Assembly (NCBI RefSeq): GCF_002837145.1
Contig: NZ_NWMV01000009.1
Coordinates: 29,364-93,363 of the forward strand
Direction of reading: 5' to 3'
Length of the DNA: 64,000 bases
Source of the DNA: Macromonas nakdongensis
GTDB lineage: Bacteria; Pseudomonadota; Gammaproteobacteria; Burkholderiales; Burkholderiaceae_C
How positions within the stretch are numbered: the stretch's first letter is position 1; each line of letters opens with the position of its first letter. The notes beneath the pieces were generated by a model. It was not told where the DNA came from. It worked only from the letters and a program-made list of their open reading frames with translations, and did no database searches. This document shows, piece after piece, positions 56,801 to 64,000 of this stretch. The translations under genes and the position numbers were made by a program.

Positions 56801-59800
56801 GACAGGCCCTTGAGGTTGTGTTCCTTGGCGTTGATGATTCTTATCGCGTTGCTGGATGGGCCGTGTTTTGCACCTGACACTGCTGGCGAAGATGTCTGGT
56901 TGGGCGACGAGGGCACGGCGGGCGCCTCATGCTGCAAGCAGAAATCGTTGCCCGCCGCACCCTCGCCGCCCTGCGTGGCGGCATTGGCAGGCACAGGACA
57001 TAAAGCCTCTTCGGCGCCAGAACCCGCCGGGTCTGGGGGAATGCCGGGCACCGATTTCTGGCCGCGCAGCGGACGGTATGAGGTGCTCGGCATTCCCCCA
57101 GACCCGGCAGCGAGCGCCAACGACGAAACACCTTCGCCACGAACCGGTAGGTAATCCGTCACCCGCCCCTCTTGCGCCATGTACAACTCACCCACCGCCT
57201 CGGCGTACTCGCGCAAGGCCAGTCCGGTGTAACTGGTGGGGTGCAACCGAACTTCCTCCGGCGTGCCCTCGGCCACCACCCGGCCGCCCCGGTCGCCGCC
57301 GTCTGGCCCCAGGTCGATCAGCCAGTCGCTCGCGCGGATCACGTCCAGGTTGTGTTCGATGACGATGAGCGAATGCCCCGCCTCCAGCAGCTTGCGCAGC
57401 GCGCGCATGAGCTTGGCGATGTCGTCGAAATGCAAGCCCGTGGTCGGCTCGTCGAACAGGAACAGCATGCCCTTGGTGGCCAGGGGCTGGCCCGACGCGG
57501 TGCGACCCGAACGAGCGCCCTTGCCTTTCTTGCCCGCCTTGGCGGCCTCGGCCAGAAAGCCCGCCAGCTTGAGGCGCTGAGCCTCACCGCCGCTGAGCGT
57601 GGGCACCGGCTGGCCCAGCTTCACGTATTCCAGGCCCACATCCACAATGGGCTGCAGCGCCACGATGACCTCGCGGTCGTGCGCGAACAGTTGAGCGGCC
57701 TCGCTCACCGTCAGGTCCAGCACGTCGGACACATTGAGCAGCCTGCTGCCGCGTTCGATGGTGATCTCCAGCACCTCTGGGCGGTAGCGCTGGCCGTTGC
57801 AGTCGGGGCAGCGCAGGTACACGTCGCTCAGGAACTGCATTTCCACGTGCTCGAAGCCCGAGCCGCCGCAGGTGGGGCAGCGCCCGTCACCGCTGTTGAA
57901 GCTGAACTTGGCCGCCGTGTAGCCGCGCTGCTGCGATAGCGGCGCGGTGGCAAACAGATCGCGAATGGCGTCCCAAGCGCCCACGTAGCTCACAGGGTTG
58001 GAGCGCGCCGTCTTGCCGATGGGGGATTGATCGACAAACACCACACCGCTGAGGTGATCGGCGCCCAGCAGGCGGTCGTGCGCGCCGGGCGATTCGGTGG
58101 CCTGGCCGAAGTGACGCATCAGCGCCGGGGCCAGCACGTCTTGTATGAGGGTGGACTTGCCCGAGCCGCTGACGCCCGTGACCGTGACCAGCCGTTGCAG
58201 CGGGAATTCGACGTTGAGGTGGCGCAAGTTGTGTTCGCGCGCGCCCTCCAGCACCAGGCGGGGCGTGGCGTCGGTGACCATGCGCTTGAAGCCGAAGCCC
58301 ACCTGCTTGCGCCCGCCCAGGTAGGCGCCAGTCAACGTGTCGGCCTCGCGCAGTTGCGCCACGGTGCCGTCGAACACGATGCTGCCGCCCCGCTCGCCGG
58401 GGCCGGGGCCCATGTCGATGACGCGGTCGGCCGCCAGCATGACGGCGGGATCGTGCTCCACCACCACCAGGGTGTTGCCCGCGTTGCGCAGGCGCGCCAT
58501 GGCCTGGTTGATGCGGTTCATGTCGCGCGGGTGCAGGCCGATGCTGGGCTCGTCCAGCACGAACAGGGTGTTGACCAGCGAGGTGCCCAGCGCGGTGGTG
58601 AGGTTGATGCGCTGCACCTCGCCGCCGCTGAGGGTGCGGCTTTGCCGGTCGAGCGTGAGGTAGCCGATGCCCACGTCACACAGGTAGCGCAGGCGGGTGG
58701 TGATTTCGTCGAACAACAGCTTGAGGGCTTGGGTTTCGCCGGCCGATGGGCTGGCGGTCGTTCCGCTTGGCTCGTGGCGTGTTGGGTGGGGCGACGAGGG
58801 TGCGGGGGGCTCCGCATACTGCGAGCAGAAATTGTCGCCCCCCGCACCCTCGCCGCCCTGCGTGGCGGCATCGGCACGCAGAACATCAGCAACCTCGCTG
58901 GCACCCAATCCCGCTGAGGTGGGGGGAATGCCGGGCACCGATTTTTGGCCGCGCAGCGGACGGTATGAGGTGCTCGGCATTCTCCCCACCTCAGCAGCGG
59001 GCGCCAACACCTCCTCAGCACCTCCCGCCAGCAACCCAAAAAACCGGCGCAACCGCTCGATCGGCAGCTGCATCAGGTCGTGCAGGCACAGGCCCGGCAG
59101 CGCCTCCAACTGTTCCCGCGTCCACTCCACCCCCACCGGCATGAAGCGCTGCGCAGGCGGCAGCACCGCGTCCGCCTGGGCCTTGGAACCCAGGCGCCAC
59201 AGCAAACTCTCGGTCTTGAGGCGCGCGCCCGCGCACACCGGGCATTCGGTGTAGCTGCGGTACTTGGACAAGAGCACGCGGATGTGCATCTTGTACGCCT
59301 TGCTCTCCAGGTACTCGAAAAAGCGGTACACGCCGTACCACTGCTGGTTCCACTTGCCGTTCCAGTTCGGCGAGCCATGGATCACCCAATGCTGTTGCGC
59401 CTCGCTCAACTGGTACCAGGGGGTGTCGCGCGGAATGCCGGCGGCCTCGGCGTGGCGCATCAGGTCGTCCTGGCACTCCTGCCAGGCAGGGGTCTGCATG
59501 GGCTTGATGGCGCCGCCGCGCAGGGTGAGCTTGTCGTTGGGAATGACCAGGCCCAGGTCCACCCCGATGACGCGCCCGAAACCGCGGCAGGTGTCGCACG
59601 CGCCCACGGCGGAGTTGAACGAAAACAGGGACGGCAGCGGCTCGGCGTAGCGCAGGTCGCTCTCGGGGCAGTGCAGGCCGGTGGAGAACTTCCACAGTTC
59701 GGGTTCGGGCTCCACGCCATCGTCGCCCGCCGGGCGCAGGGCGTAGACGGTCAACCGCCCGCTGCCGCGCTTGAGGCCCAGTTCGATGGCCTCGATGACG

Positions 59801-60621
59801 CGGGCACGCTCGGCGCCGCTGAAGCGGAAGCGGTCGGCCACCACGTCGAGCACGCGCAGCTGCCGGTCGGCGGTGGCGTCGGCCGGCTGGGCCTTGGCGC
59901 TTTTGGCCCCTTTGCCGGTTTTGCTGGCGCCGGCCTGGCCCGTGGCGCCCTCGCCCGCCGAGGCCACGGGGCGTGTCACCACGCGCTCGGCCTGCACCCG
60001 GGTGAAGCCGCTGGCGGCCAGCCACTGTTCGATGTCTTCGGGCGTGGCGCTGGCGGGCAGCTCCACCGGGAAAGTCACCACCAGGCGCGGATCGCCCGCC
60101 GCCTCGGCGCGCTGGCGCAACTCTTCGAAGATGGTGTCGGGCGAGTCGTGCCGCACGGGCCGCGCGGTGCGTCGGTCGAACAGCTGGGCGGCGCGCGCGT
60201 AGAGCAGCTTGAGGTGGTCGTTCAGCTCGGTCATCGTGCCCACGGTGGAGCGCGAGGAGCGAACGGGGTTGGTCTGATCGATGGCAATGGCCGGGGGCAC
60301 GCCTTCCACCTTGTCCACGGCCGGCTTGTCCATGCGGTCGAGGAACTGGCGCGCGTAGGCGCTGAAGGTCTCGACGTAGCGGCGCTGACCTTCGGCGAAC
60401 AGGGTGTCGAACACCAGGCTGGACTTGCCCGAGCCACTGGGGCCAGTGACCACCGTCAGCTCGCCGGTGCGGATGTCCAGATCGACGTGCTTGAGGTTGT
60501 GCTGGCGCGCGCCGCGGATGCGGATCAGGCCGGTGCCATCGGCCGGTGCGGACTGGGCCGGCGTCCCGCTGACCAGCGGGCGGGCGGGGGGGAGATCGGT
60601 GGGCGTGCAGGACTCGGACAT
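53863..60621 (-). CDS. Giant double UvrA-type ATPase with three in-frame repeat insertions
   Basis: A 2252-codon member of the excinuclease UvrA family. It consists of two UvrA units in tandem, giving four ABC ATPase sites: Walker A at about residues 60-68 (GPSGSGKSS), 816, 1287 and 1929 (each GVSGSGKST). Signatures LSGGEVQRINL, LSGGEAQRLKL, LSGGEAQRIRL and LSGGEAQRIKL and zinc-finger cysteine pairs (CPTCGGSG, CPDCVGTG, CPTCEGQG) are intact. Canonical UvrA is about 940 residues with two sites. Three stretches, at about residues 538-613, 1167-1242 and 1817-1891, are related copies of one inserted element and lie in linkers. The start has AAGG seven bases upstream. Role is presumably recognition of DNA damage or resistance to DNA-damaging compounds; a separate standard uvrA would be expected elsewhere. 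Confidence 0.88.
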   Translation of the reverse strand: MSESCTPTDLPPARPLVSGTPAQSAPADGTGLIRIRGARQHNLKHVDLDIRTGELTVVTGPSGSGKSSLVFDTLFAEGQRRYVETFSAYARQFLDRMDKPAVDKVEGVPPAIAIDQTNPVRSSRSTVGTMTELNDHLKLLYARAAQLFDRRTARPVRHDSPDTIFEELRQRAEAAGDPRLVVTFPVELPASATPEDIEQWLAASGFTRVQAERVVTRPVASAGEGATGQAGASKTGKGAKSAKAQPADATADRQLRVLDVVADRFRFSGAERARVIEAIELGLKRGSGRLTVYALRPAGDDGVEPEPELWKFSTGLHCPESDLRYAEPLPSLFSFNSAVGACDTCRGFGRVIGVDLGLVIPNDKLTLRGGAIKPMQTPAWQECQDDLMRHAEAAGIPRDTPWYQLSEAQQHWVIHGSPNWNGKWNQQWYGVYRFFEYLESKAYKMHIRVLLSKYRSYTECPVCAGARLKTESLLWRLGSKAQADAVLPPAQRFMPVGVEWTREQLEALPGLCLHDLMQLPIERLRRFFGLLAGGAEEVLAPAAEVGRMPSTSYRPLRGQKSVPGIPPTSAGLGASEVADVLRADAATQGGEGAGGDNFCSQYAEPPAPSSPHPTRHEPSGTTASPSAGETQALKLLFDEITTRLRYLCDVGIGYLTLDRQSRTLSGGEVQRINLTTALGTSLVNTLFVLDEPSIGLHPRDMNRINQAMARLRNAGNTLVVVEHDPAVMLAADRVIDMGPGPGERGGSIVFDGTVAQLREADTLTGAYLGGRKQVGFGFKRMVTDATPRLVLEGAREHNLRHLNVEFPLQRLVTVTGVSGSGKSTLIQDVLAPALMRHFGQATESPGAHDRLLGADHLSGVVFVDQSPIGKTARSNPVSYVGAWDAIRDLFATAPLSQQRGYTAAKFSFNSGDGRCPTCGGSGFEHVEMQFLSDVYLRCPDCNGQRYRPEVLEITIERGSRLLNVSDVLDLTVSEAAQLFAHDREVIVALQPIVDVGLEYVKLGQPVPTLSGGEAQRLKLAGFLAEAAKAGKKGKGARSGRTASGQPLATKGMLFLFDEPTTGLHFDDIAKLMRALRKLLEAGHSLIVIEHNLDVIRASDWLIDLGPDGGDRGGRVVAEGTPEEVRLHPTSYTGLALREYAEAVGELYMAQEGRVTDYLPVRGEGVSSLALAAGSGGMPSTSYRPLRGQKSVPGIPPDPAGSGAEEALCPVPANAATQGGEGAAGNDFCLQHEAPAVPSSPNQTSSPAVSGAKHGPSSNAIRIINAKEHNLKGLSVDIPRGKFNVITGVSGSGKSTLAFDILFNEGQRRYLESLNAYARSIVQPAGRPEVDAVYGIPPTVAIEQRLSRGGRKSTVGTTTEVWHFLRLLYVKLGTQHCVHDDTPVQPQTPDSILAQLMTAFRGQHIGLLAPLVVHRKGVYTELADWARPRGYTHLRVDGEFLPTQGFPRIDRFKEHTIELPVGSLDVAPDHEAELRQLLTRALEHGKGVVHVLSGLEGLQVALDSGASTVGIGRLQVFSTLRACPVCSTSYAELDPRLFSYNSKHGWCPDCVGTGVQLTREQRKAFDDSVRDDDQKGREQSFAEPEVEDVADQPCTSCGGTRLNATARAVKFHGQTITSLARLSVRDVRLWVQALQQAPLAMAGYVQDDSSAVQGLTTREADIARDLLPEIQSRLEFLEEVGLGYLTLDRGAPTLSGGEAQRIRLAAQLGSNLQGVCYVLDEPTIGLHARDNQILLNALHKLGDKGNTLVVVEHDEDTIRRADHVIDIGPSAGVRGGRVVAEGSVADVMAAADSQTGRYLLHAMKHPLQARRFVMADAVAPAAGDEGGPSASYRPLRGQKSAPDTPSSPTGVGASEVSISARANAAAQGGEGAGGDNFCSQHAEPPVPSSPHQKPSSEEKPIWLTVKNASLHNLQNVTAQVPLKRLVAITGVSGSGKSTFARDVLLTNVAAAVQMQATKAGRDAWHAGERPQWQGCEGVVGSEAIQRVLEVDQTPIGKTPRSCPATYIGFWDTIRKLYAETLEAKARGYAPGRFSFNTGDGRCPTCEGQGVRTIEMSFLPDVKVPCEACHGARFNPETLAVTWRGKSIGDVLRMEVDEAVDFFASMPGIAYPLQLLKDVGLGYLTLGQPSPTLSGGEAQRIKLVTELTKVRDEVGRRGQKAPHTLYVLDEPTVGLHMADVDKLIRVLHRLVDGGHSVVVIEHDLDVIAEADWILDLGPEGGDGGGRVVAAAPPEALVQLGTHTGRALAPVLART
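54951..55173. repeat. In-frame structured repeat, copy A (within giant UvrA gene)
   Basis: One of three ~224-bp copies inside the UvrA-type gene, between its third and fourth ATP-binding sites. Stem 1 arms at 54962-54976 and 55003-55017 match at 14 of 15 positions. Stem 2 arms at 55079-55105 and 55135-55161 are complementary at 22 of 27, with four of the five differences G-U on the plus strand. The loop between has GCCGCGCAGCGGACGGTATG, shared by all copies. The ends (GGTGG and CCACC) are inverted. Encodes (minus strand) a peptide with SYRPLRGQKSAP and QGGEGAGGDNFCSQH. Confidence 0.85.
56898..57121. repeat. In-frame structured repeat, copy B (within giant UvrA gene)
   Basis: Second copy, in the linker joining the two UvrA units. 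Stem 2 arms at 57026-57052 and 57082-57108 are complementary at 26 of 27 positions. The outer part of this stem has a different sequence from copies A and C (GGGTCTGGGGG against GAGGTGGGGGG in C) yet pairs with its own partner. The ends GGTTGG and CCAAC are inverted. Encodes MPSTSYRPLRGQKSVPGIPP and QGGEGAAGNDFCLQH. Confidence 0.87.
58785..59008. repeat. In-frame structured repeat, copy C (within giant UvrA gene)
   Basis: Third copy, inside the first UvrA unit, between its insertion region and the LSGGEVQ signature. Stem 1 arms (GAGGGTGCGGGGGGC and its complement) pair perfectly over 15 bases. Stem 2 arms at 58913-58939 and 58969-58995 pair at 25 of 27, both differences being G-U on the plus strand. 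Flanks GTGTTGG and CCAACAC extend the terminal inverted repeat. Encodes MPSTSYRPLRGQKSVPGIPP and QGGEGAGGDNFCSQY. Confidence 0.87.
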
Positions 60622-60737
60622 GGTCGGCCTTCGGGGGTGAAGGCAAACATTCTAGGAACAAGCCGGCCGTGCCCGCGCGGCCAGGGCAATGCCCGAGCCC
60701 GGCGTGTGGCCGCCCACCCGCGCCAGACCTGGCGGGA

Positions 60738-61172
60738 TCACTTGGTGATGAGCACCGGCACCTTGGCATGCGTCAGCACCTTCTGCGCCACGCTGCCCAG
60801 GATCAGCGCTTCCACACCCTTGCGCCCGTGCGAGCCCATGACAATCAGGTCGCAGCCTTCGGCCTCGGCGGTTTCGATGATCCCTTCGTAGGTGACGTTG
60901 CGCTCGATGGTGTCGCCCTCGAAGCTCACACCGCGGGCGGCGCAGGCTTGGCGGATGTCTTCCAGCGACTGGCCAGCGGCGGCCTTGGCCTCGGCCAGGT
61001 AGGCCTGCAGGCCCACGGCGGATGCGTCGCCGATGCCGATGTAGGGGAAGGGATCGATCACGAACACGCCCACCACCTGGGCGCCGTGTTGTTGGGCCAG
61101 GTCGGCGGCGAATTCGGCGGCCTTGTGGGCCAGTTGGGAACCATCGGAAGGCACCAGGATTTTCTTGAACAT
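60738..61172 (-). CDS. Universal stress protein (UspA family)
   Basis: A 144-residue cytoplasmic protein with the Usp fold. The ATP-binding pattern G-2x-G-9x-G-S is present in MGSHGRKGVEALILGSVAQK, so it is of the nucleotide-binding type. N-terminal KKILVPSDGSQLAHKAAEFA is typical. The 116-base gap to the giant UvrA gene holds no clear feature beyond G+C-rich hairpins without a T-run; 94 bases separate it from the formate dehydrogenase gene. Its stress trigger is not evident from the sequence. Confidence 0.93.
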   Translation of the reverse strand: MFKKILVPSDGSQLAHKAAEFAADLAQQHGAQVVGVFVIDPFPYIGIGDASAVGLQAYLAEAKAAAGQSLEDIRQACAARGVSFEGDTIERNVTYEGIIETAEAEGCDLIVMGSHGRKGVEALILGSVAQKVLTHAKVPVLITK

Positions 61173-61266
61173 GCGTTACTCCTCGTCGGTGTGGGCGGCG
61201 CGCCCTGGTCGGGCGGGCCTGCCCCGCATCTTAATCACAAGCCCTGGCGGCGCCCCTTGCGCCAGG

Positions 61267-64000
61267 TCAAGCCGGTGTCACCCGCACCGCGCAGTACTTC
61301 ACTTCGGCGATTTTGCCGACCGGGTCCAGCGCCGGGTTGGTCAGCAGGTTGGCCGCGGCCTCGACGTAGGCGAAAGGGATGAAGGCCACGTCGGCCAGCA
61401 ACCCGGCGTCGGCGCGCACCGCCAGTTGGATGCGCCCCCGGCGGGTGCAGACCACCGCGGGGGCCCCGGCCTGCAAGCCCAGGCGCGCGATGGTGCCGGG
61501 ATGCAGGCTGACGGTCGGGCCGGATTCCAGCGCGTCCAACACCTTGCTGCGCCGCGTCATGCTGCCGGTGTGCCAGTGTTCCAGCTGCCGCCCGGTCACC
61601 AACACCATCGGGTACTCGGCGTCGGGGCGCTCGGCCGGTTCGCGCAGCTCGGCCGGCACCAGCCGGGCCTTGCCGGTGGGCGTCGGAAAGTGGTCGGTGA
61701 AGACGATGGGCTGGCCCGGGTCGTCCGGGGTGAGCACCGGGTGGGTGACGGCGCCGTGCGCCAGCAACCGCTGCCAAGACAGGCCGGCGATGGAGTCCAT
61801 CAGCGCGCGCATTTCTTCGTACACCCGGCCGATGCCGGAGTCCGCCTCGGCGCCACTGCCGTCCGGCGCAATGCCGTAGGCCCAGTGCAGGCCCAGGCGG
61901 CGCGCCAGCTGTTCGGTGATCCAGGCGTCGGCGCGCGCCTCGCCGGGGCAGGCCACGGCTTTGCGGCCCAGTTGCACGGTGCGGTCGGTGTTGGTGACGG
62001 TGCCGGTCTTCTCCGGCCAGGCGCTGGCAGGCAACACCACATCGGCGAAGGCGGCGGTTTCGGTCAGGAAGATGTCCTGCACCACCAGGTGGTCGAGGCG
62101 GCTCAGGGCCTCGCGCACGTGGTGGCTGTCGGGGTCGCTCATGGCCGGGTTTTCGCCCTGGATGAGCATGGCGCGTATGCGGCCGTCGTACACCGCGTCG
62201 ATGATCTCCACCACCGTCAGGCCGGGCTGGTCGTCGAGGTCGCCCAAGGGCAGGCCCCACAGGGTTTCGGCGCGCGCGCGGGCGGCGGGCTCGGCCACGC
62301 GGTGGTAATCGGGCAGCACCAGCGGGATCAGACCGGCGTCGCTGGCGCCCTGCACGTTGTTCTGGCCGCGCAACGGGTGCAGGCCGGTGCCGGGGCGGCC
62401 GATCTGCCCGGTGACCATGGCCAGCGCGATCAGGCAGCGCGCGTTGTCGGTGCCGTAGGTGTGCTGGCTCACGCCCATGCCCCACAAAATCATGCTGGCG
62501 CGGCTGGTGGCGTAGGCGCGGGCCACTTCACGGATGGTGGCCGCGTCGATGCCGCAGACCGGCGCCATGGCTTCGGGGCTGAAGTCGGTGTGACCGTCGG
62601 TCAGGTGGGTTTTCAGGCGGTCGAAATCCAGCGTGCGCTCGGCGATGAAGGCGGGGTGGGTGAGGCCTTCGCTGACGATGACGTGCAACATGGCGTTGAG
62701 CAGCGCCACGTCGCTGCCCGGGCGGAAGGGCAGCGTGCGCCAGGCCTGGCGCGACAGCTCGGTGCGGCGCGGGTCGGCCAGCACCAGCTTCGTGCCGCGC
62801 TGCACCGCGTTCTTGATCCAGCTCGCGCCCACCGGGTGGTTCTGCGCCGGGTTGGCGCCGATGACGAGCACGAAGTCCGCGTGGGCCACGTCGCGCAGCG
62901 GGTTGCTGACCGCGCCGGAGCCGATGCCTTCCATCAGCGCCGCCACGCTGGAGGCGTGACACAGGCGGGTGCAGTGGTCCACGTTGTGGGTGTGGAAGGC
63001 AGTGCGGACCAGCTTCTGGAACAGGTAAGCCTCTTCGTTGGTGCCCTTGGCCGAGCCGAAACCGGCCACGGCGGCGCCCCGGCCTTTGACCGGCTGGGCC
63101 TCGCGCGCCCGGCGCAGCCCGGCGGCGGCCAGGTCCAGCGCCTCGTCCCAGCTGGCTTCGCGGAACTGGGCGCGCAGGGTGGCCTGGTCGGTGCGGCCGT
63201 CCAGCCCCTGGGTGAGGATAGCGGGGTCTTTGGGCGCGTCGGCGCGGCGCACCAGCGGGCGGGTCAGGCGCTGCGGGCTGTGCACGTAATCGAAACCGAA
63301 GCGGCCCTTCACGCACAGCCGGCCTTCGTTGGCCGGGCCTGGGGCGCCTTCCACGTGGTCGATGCGCCCGTCCTTTACGTGGTAGGTGAGCTGGCAGCCG
63401 ACGCCGCAGTAGGGGCAGACCGAATCGACCGTGGCATCGGCCGCACGGGCGTAAGCGCCATTGGCGGGCGCGAGGGCGCCGGTGGGGCAGGCCTGCACGC
63501 ATTCGCCACAGGCCACGCAGGTGCTCTGGCCCATGGGGTCGCCCTGGTCGAACACGACCTGCACCTGGCCACCACGTAAGGACAGGCCCAGCACGTCGTT
63601 GCCCTGGATGTCGCGGCAGGCGCGCACGCAGCGGGTGCACTGGATGCAGGCGTCCAAGTTCACCGCCATGGCGGGGTGGGAGGCGTCGGTGCCACGTGCC
63701 TGCGCCGCGGCCTGGGACGGGCCGCGCGCGGCGAAGCGGTCGCTGCGGGCGCCGGTGCGTTCGGTCCAGCGGGCCAGTTCGCTGTCGCGCTTCAGGCGGG
63801 TGGTGTCGGGCGCGTCGGCGTTGAGCAATTCCAGCACCGTGCGCTGCGCAGCCTGCACGCGGGGCGTGTCGGTGCGCACCGCCATGCCGGGCTGGGGCGC
63901 GCGGCAACACGAGGCCGCCAGCACGCGCTCACCGGCCACCTCCACCACACAGGCGCGGCAGTTGCCAGCGCTGGGCAGACCGGGCTTGTGGCACAGGTGC
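61267..64000 (-). CDS. fdsA: Molybdenum formate dehydrogenase alpha subunit (5' end cut by window edge)
   Basis: Catalytic subunit of a soluble NAD-type formate dehydrogenase oxidising formate to CO2; the first residues lie beyond the right edge, about 910 are present. In order: an N-terminal 2Fe-2S domain (LCHKPGLPSAGNCRACVVEV); two ferredoxin-type 4Fe-4S motifs (CIQCTRCVRACRDIQG and CVACGECVQACPTG); a fourth cluster (CPYCGVGC with LCVKGRFG); the bis-MGD molybdopterin domain with the probable metal-ligand cysteine in DHCTRLCHASSV; and a C-terminal dinucleotide-binding domain. It uses Cys, not selenocysteine. The beta and gamma subunits (fdsB, fdsG) would be expected just upstream, outside the window. 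Symbol is by similarity of architecture; fdhA or fdhF naming is also in use. Confidence 0.9.
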   Translation of the reverse strand, partial: HLCHKPGLPSAGNCRACVVEVAGERVLAASCCRAPQPGMAVRTDTPRVQAAQRTVLELLNADAPDTTRLKRDSELARWTERTGARSDRFAARGPSQAAAQARGTDASHPAMAVNLDACIQCTRCVRACRDIQGNDVLGLSLRGGQVQVVFDQGDPMGQSTCVACGECVQACPTGALAPANGAYARAADATVDSVCPYCGVGCQLTYHVKDGRIDHVEGAPGPANEGRLCVKGRFGFDYVHSPQRLTRPLVRRADAPKDPAILTQGLDGRTDQATLRAQFREASWDEALDLAAAGLRRAREAQPVKGRGAAVAGFGSAKGTNEEAYLFQKLVRTAFHTHNVDHCTRLCHASSVAALMEGIGSGAVSNPLRDVAHADFVLVIGANPAQNHPVGASWIKNAVQRGTKLVLADPRRTELSRQAWRTLPFRPGSDVALLNAMLHVIVSEGLTHPAFIAERTLDFDRLKTHLTDGHTDFSPEAMAPVCGIDAATIREVARAYATSRASMILWGMGVSQHTYGTDNARCLIALAMVTGQIGRPGTGLHPLRGQNNVQGASDAGLIPLVLPDYHRVAEPAARARAETLWGLPLGDLDDQPGLTVVEIIDAVYDGRIRAMLIQGENPAMSDPDSHHVREALSRLDHLVVQDIFLTETAAFADVVLPASAWPEKTGTVTNTDRTVQLGRKAVACPGEARADAWITEQLARRLGLHWAYGIAPDGSGAEADSGIGRVYEEMRALMDSIAGLSWQRLLAHGAVTHPVLTPDDPGQPIVFTDHFPTPTGKARLVPAELREPAERPDAEYPMVLVTGRQLEHWHTGSMTRRSKVLDALESGPTVSLHPGTIARLGLQAGAPAVVCTRRGRIQLAVRADAGLLADVAFIPFAYVEAAANLLTNPALDPVGKIAEVKYCAVRVTPA

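Noticed and set aside
54951..59008. Triplicated segments in the UvrA-type gene as an assembly artefact
   Set aside because: The copies differ at many positions, have distinct but self-complementary stems, and sit in different domain contexts, unlike collapsed or duplicated reads.

Overview
The window is GC-rich (roughly two thirds G+C), densely coded chromosomal DNA. Gene content, order and protein sequences point to a motile betaproteobacterium of the Burkholderiales, most likely Comamonadaceae (Hydrogenophaga/Acidovorax-like). This assignment is by recognition, not by a search. No rRNA, tRNA, CRISPR array, transposase, integrase or prophage gene was seen. No stretch over 300 bases lacks a gene. 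The longest gaps are about 155 bases, either side of flgA.

Region by region. 1-2870: the molybdate system. modA-modB-modC run leftward (modC is cut by the window edge) and divergent modE encodes their regulator, with a ModE-type palindrome between modA and modE. 2896-26565: a large flagellar block. The leftward flgB-C-D-E-F-G-H-I-J-K-L operon ends in an HDOD-domain gene. Opposite it run flgA and then flgM-flgN. A second leftward series reads motA-motB-cheY-cheZ-flhB-flhA-flhF-flhG-like-fliA. Sigma-28 promoters are legible before flgM and motA. 26636-39357: leftward housekeeping genes: the yqjD-yqjE-yqjK envelope trio, fmdB-DUF502-aspS, the ubiquinone genes ubiE and ubiJ-ubiB with a Tim44-like gene between them, then DUF971, a HIT protein and a 1303-residue FAD/Fe-S oxidoreductase. 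39489-49114: ugpQ, hemA-prfA-prmC, grxD, a Lon-like AAA ATPase, a lytic transglycosylase, proS, rppH and a CNP1-like gene. 49139-53845: proB, obgE, rpmA, rplU, a YeeE/YedE-type sulfur transporter and a CxxCxxCC protein. 53863-60621: one 2252-codon UvrA-family gene. 60738-64000: a universal stress protein and a truncated molybdenum formate dehydrogenase alpha subunit.

The most unusual feature lies inside the giant UvrA gene. The protein is a head-to-tail fusion of two UvrA units with four ATP-binding sites. Three of its linkers each carry a copy of the same ~224-bp structured DNA element (54951-55173, 56898-57121, 58785-59008). All three copies lie in the same orientation and reading frame and lack stops. 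Each encodes a related ~70-residue peptide containing SYRPLRGQKS. The DNA of each copy contains long inverted repeats whose arms differ between copies but stay complementary. This looks like a palindromic repeat family that has colonised a coding sequence, comparable in principle to the Rickettsia palindromic elements.

Functionally, the flagellar genes form a hierarchical regulon: FliA (sigma-28) drives late genes and is held by FlgM until the hook is complete, and FlhF and an FlhG-like protein affect flagellar placement and number. The Mod genes import the metal used by enzymes such as the formate dehydrogenase at the far end of the window. The Ubi genes supply the respiratory quinone.
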